Assembly: GCA_016617855.1 (NCBI GenBank)
Contig: JAECUM010003202.1
Coordinates: 1-64,000, forward strand
DNA from: Megalonaias nervosa
Taxonomy: Eukaryota > Mollusca > Bivalvia > Unionida > Unionidae
Reading direction: 5' to 3'
DNA length: 64,000 bases
Below, in pieces: positions 60,731 through 64,000 of the stretch. Under the pieces are notes generated by a model that saw nothing but the letters and a program-made list of their open reading frames with translations, did not search any database and was not told the origin of the DNA. The translations under genes were made by a program, and so were the position numbers. How positions within the stretch are numbered: the first letter of the stretch is position 1; each line of letters starts with the position of its first letter.

Positions 60731-61095
60731 ACTGTTCTTGTTTACATGCTTTTTTGCTCTGAATTTGGTAAGAGAATTATGTTACCACTTATATTTTCCA
60801 TACACAAAAAACACAGAATAATACAAATGGTAAACAGCTGAAATTATTGCATGGGATAGCATAAGAAATCCAATACTTGTAACCATTATATATATTACAA
60901 GCCAATATACTGAAGCATAAAATAAGAAGAAAATTTGCTTGTTCAAGCAAAAAATGGATACATTTCATTAAATGGGTGAACAACTCAGTATTTTCAACTG
61001 CGACTTGACTCCTGAAAATATTTATTTTATGCAATATGTCCATTATTCACTGGATACAAGGAAGTATCCAAAGTTACTGTTTAATTCTGCTAATG

Positions 61096-61258
61096 ATGTA
61101 GAACAGAGTGGTCCAAAATATAGGTCTGCAGGTCATTTTTTTGTGGCCCAAGCTCATACAATAAGTCAGTTATAATTACAGTATATGGCCCAAGAACTTC
61201 ACATTTTTGGTCCATGTGGCCCACTGTGTTAAAGATGTCTGACCACTCTGATGTAAAA
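61096..61258. mobile_element. hAT-like MITE with 8-bp target duplication
   Basis: A 147-bp element (61104-61250) with 10-bp terminal inverted repeats CAGAGTGGTC ... GACCACTCTG. It is flanked by 8-bp near-identical duplications, ATGTAGAA and ATGTAAAA. Internal TGTGGCCCAAG and ATGTGGCCCACTGTG resemble hAT/Charlie-type subterminal sequence. Non-coding; within a BAZ2 intron. Confidence 0.85.
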
Positions 61259-61551
61259 GATACATGACTTTCACAAATGTTTAACATAGCACCTTAACAC
61301 TGTTGATGTCGCTGATGCCATGTAAAACAGAGATGCCACTCCATGAACATGCCTATCAGAAATCCTAGCTTAAAAGTTTGCATAATTTAGGCAGCACATA
61401 CAGAATCAGTAGCTGGTTCATTAAAGATAACAAACTTCTATGTAATCATCTTGTATCTTTCTATAACCCTCAGCATATATGTTGACAGAAGGCATTCCAA
61501 ACTATAAAAAACAAAAATACTAAACTGTGATCCAATCTACATCCCAGTTAC

Positions 61552-61608
61552 CTTTGATATACATTCAAAACAATACCAATCTCCCTCAGGAATGTTCTCC
61601 AGTTTTGG
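61552..61608 (-). CDS. BAZ2: BAZ2-like protein, exon with end of PHD finger
   Basis: Acceptor TTTTTCCAG|CCA, donor TCAAAG|GTAACT, 57 nt, phase 0 at both ends. It encodes PKLENIPEGDWYCFECISK, the C-terminal part of a PHD finger: I-P-x-G-D-W-x-C-x-x-C is near-invariant in BAZ-family PHDs. The first part of the finger must lie further right on the minus strand; I found no convincing exon for it up to 64000. It joins the exon at 59952 in frame. Confidence 0.85.
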
Positions 61609-62538
61609 CTGGAAAAAAAAAAAGAATGAGATAAAAGTGTTAGAATTTGACAGAAATCTCAGGACACGAATAGTTTAAGAATTTATGAAACAATCAAAGA
61701 TGTTATTTTTAGTAAATCTGTGATATAAATATTATGATTTTCTTTCATCATCCTATTTATGTACAAAGTCTGTCACATTGAATTTTCTGGAAGTATCATT
61801 TAGGAACAATGTTCTTCAATGGTGAGCAATTTATTACTGTAAATACACTGCCACTTCTCCCCCATCCTACAGCTATCCACATTATGGCAAGGAGTCTGTA
61901 ATCAAAATCATCTGAAAATAGTGCAAGCATAATGATTTGTCAATATGCATATTTTCTTATGATGATCTCAAATTTGTACAAGGTTTTCCAGCAGTCCACT
62001 GAAAAATGAGTGAAGCTGCATTCATAAAATTATGCAAAGATTATCAACAAAGGGCAATAACTCTTACAAAAATAATGGCCACACAAAGATACATCAATAT
62101 GCACATCTTTAGGTGATGATTATAAATTTTACAAAGCTTTAACCCTTTCATCACTAAGTAACTTTGTAGGCATTGAGTCCTCAACACTAAGTAACTTTGG
62201 AGTTGTAAAGCAAAATGACTTGTTGACTTTGAAATAACATAACTTTGCCAATTTTAAAGATATCTGGCTGGATTAGGTGTCAAAATCAAGGTTAAAAATC
62301 AAATTTTATGACTAATTCACTAAAATGTGCATATCTATTATAACTGTTAAAATACAGGTGCAAAAAGGTAACACAACAGGTAAAATACAAGTAATTATCT
62401 ATTTACTTCTTAGAAAACTTAGAAAGTTCCCAAAACTTGTTCACTTGACCCTATGTACTCATGAATAATTCCAGTAGCAACACAAGTCTTTCTTTCAGGT
62501 ATTTGGCAGGTAGAAGCTTTCATCAAGTTGAGATCTGT

Positions 62539-62958
62539 CTACACACCTGTATCGCCTCTGGCACGTTTGATCATCGCATTCAAATTCGTTAGACGGACAA
62601 TGTTTCCAAAAACTTCATCTGAATAGAACATTTGAAAATATTCCAAAGCTTTCCTGGAGCCATCTAACACTCGGGTGGGTCCAACTCTCTCAGAAAACTG
62701 TAACAAATCTCTTTGGTTTTCCAACTTCATCCAAACAAAGTTACGTGGAGCGTACAATTCCTCTGGTTCAAAACCTTCAAAGTCCTCTTCATCGTGATCA
62801 CTGTCACCCACAAGTGCATGCCATTGTCTCTCCAGATGTCTTCTCTCATTTTCATCCAACTGTACTAGGTCGAAATTGGTAAAAATCCTCAGATAATTCA
62901 AAATCTGACACTTCACTCTCATCTGATCTTTCTTCGAACTCCGCCATTTTGGATACAA
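62539..62958 (-). pseudogene. piggyBac transposase N-terminal fragment
   Basis: 139 codons on the minus strand. An acidic N-terminal part (DSDHDEEDFEGFEPEE) is followed by ALEYFQMFYSDEVFGNIVRL and TNLNAMI, the start of the DDE_Tnp_1_7 (piggyBac transposase) domain, in which F-x-x-x-F-x-x-E/D-x-x-x-I-x-x-x-T-N is typical. The frame stops long before the catalytic Asp residues, and the element's left end follows about 400 bp later. The rest of the transposase has been deleted, so movement would need a transposase supplied from elsewhere. Confidence 0.8.
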
Positions 62959-63173
62959 ATTTCACCATTCGGAAAACTCGTTAAAAGTACCTACTTTGTT
63001 CCATATTTCTAGCTGTATACAAGCTAAACCCATGAGATAATCCAAATATAATATCTACATTACAAGAAGGAAGTTATTAGAGGTACCCCAAAATTTATAT
63101 AGTCGGGTACTAGAGAATAACACTGCTCCAGACCGGTAAAGCGGTCCACAGTGTTTACGGACTTACTTCCCCT

Positions 63174-63191
63174 GGACCGGAAAACCGGTCC
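63174..63191. repeat. Perfect subterminal palindrome of the piggyBac derivative
   Basis: GGACCGG, AAAA, CCGGTCC: a 7-bp perfect stem with a 4-base loop, 15 bp from the right end. An imperfect relative (GACCGGTAAAGCGGTC) lies at 63131. Probable transposase-binding or structural ends by analogy with other piggyBac elements. Confidence 0.6.
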
Positions 63192-63210
63192 ATAGTGATG
63201 AAAGGGTTAA

Positions 63211-63764
63211 TGTGATACACAAAAAACAGCAGGAAAGTTGCATTCATACTAACGTGAATTCTAAGACAGATTCAAAATAACTAAGTGATCACAACTTTGT
63301 CTCTTATTAAATAAGGATACATTTCTTTTTACAATTTTAATGCTGACAATTCCTGGACCAGTTACCTGTGATACCTATCTAAACCAATACTGCTTAATTA
63401 CAGTCAGAATAACCTCAAGCACTGAGTGTGATCTGGCAAAAATTACAGCATAATCAGTTTCCATTTTCAAAAATACAGAGAAACATACATTTCACTTGCT
63501 GACAAAATGATATTTTCTGCGTGCTTTTGCATGAGCTCTACACAATCCTTCCACCTTTAATTATTTTGTCATATTCTTTGCCATTTAATGCAGTAATCAG
63601 TAAAAGTCAGGTCAACTGTCTGGATCACTCAAATGCTAAGTGATACACCTGTGTATTGCCAGCGTTAAAACAACTTAGACTCGAAACTGTAAAACAACTA
63701 AAGTGTTAAAGGTAGCACATATGGCTTGTGTGTTTGTGTTTGTACATGTATGCATATATCTGAG
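63211..63764. other. Non-coding stretch right of the piggyBac element
   Basis: AT-rich, no exon recognised. Expected upstream BAZ2 exons (first part of the PHD finger) were looked for on the minus strand without success. Confidence 0.45.
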
Positions 63765-64000
63765 TAAAGATGGTATTAATATTATTCTGTATTATACTCT
63801 GTATATATACTTAATGATGGTGCATGTATTATACTCTGTATATATACTGAATGATGGTGTCTGTATAATACTCTGTATATATACTGAATGATGGTGTCTG
63901 TATTATACTCTGTATATATACTGATGGTGTCTGTATTATACTCTGTATATATACTGAATGATGGTGTCTGTATTACACTCTGTATACATACTGAATGATG
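63765..64000. repeat. Minisatellite, about 37-bp unit, at least 6 copies, runs off the window
   Basis: Units share TATACTCTGTATATATACTG and AATGATGGTGTCTGTA. The array is cut by the window end. Confidence 0.9.

Larger units (their letters stand above)
62139..63210. mobile_element. piggyBac derivative with TTAA duplications and terminal repeats
   Basis: A 1,064-bp element (62143-63206) beginning CCCTTTCATCACT and ending AGTGATGAAAGGG, a perfect 13-bp inverted repeat, flanked on both sides by TTAA (62139-62142 and 63207-63210). Both are hallmarks of piggyBac transposons. Near the left end CACTAAGTAACTTTG occurs twice, 33 bp apart; near the right end are two CCGGTCC-type palindromes. The interior holds a truncated transposase frame. 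It lies upstream of the last PHD exon, probably in a BAZ2 intron. Confidence 0.9.

Noticed and set aside
62539..62958. Host gene with an acidic N-terminus
   Set aside because: The frame lies between piggyBac terminal repeats and TTAA duplications and matches the start of a piggyBac transposase.

Overview
The window looks like nuclear DNA of a marine invertebrate, most likely a lophotrochozoan and probably a mollusc. It is AT-rich and intron-rich. It holds a tRNA-derived SINE family, DIRS-like and Ty3/gypsy retroelements, LINE fragments, small DNA transposons and about twenty minisatellite arrays. There is no sign of operons, Shine-Dalgarno sites or CRISPR. The taxon is inferred from repeat style and gene structure, not from a marker gene.

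Three host genes are supported. (1) ATP6V1F (V-ATPase V1 subunit F): only the first coding exon is seen, on the minus strand at 10723-10773, and its gene runs left, probably beyond base 1. (2) TMUB1/2-like, plus strand: two coding exons (23319-24382 and 34466-34841) that join in frame to a 479-residue membrane-anchored ubiquitin-like protein, with a 10.1-kb intron and a poly(A) signal at 34965. (3) A BAZ2-like chromatin reader on the minus strand: the end of a PHD finger (61552-61608), a second zinc-finger-like exon (59840-59952), a basic linker (57774-57985) and a bromodomain split over two exons (55208-55351, 52291-52486). Its 5' part lies beyond base 64000. TMUB and BAZ2 are convergent, with about 17 kb of repeat-rich intergenic DNA between their stop codons. 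The three genes share no obvious pathway.

Layout. 1-10.7 kb: LINE remnants, a pogo-like MITE and two large minisatellites, apparently within or beside the first ATP6V1F intron. 10.8-23.2 kb: intergenic DNA with a decayed Ty3/gypsy element carrying a clean SINE insertion, a related LTR and further SINEs. 23.3-34.9 kb: TMUB, whose intron holds a second decayed Ty3/gypsy element with both LTRs, a DIRS-like fragment and two minisatellites. 35-52.2 kb: minisatellites, a second DIRS-like fragment and dispersed repeats. 52.3-64 kb: BAZ2 exons, with intronic minisatellites, a hAT-like MITE and a piggyBac derivative flanked by TTAA.

Most open frames in the window are chance frames in repeats. I saw no defence system, gene cluster or clearly new multi-gene system. 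The most useful leads are the extra PHD-like exon in BAZ2, the long acidic linker in TMUB, the complete-ended piggyBac derivative and the hairpin-forming minisatellite at 43.6-44.3 kb.
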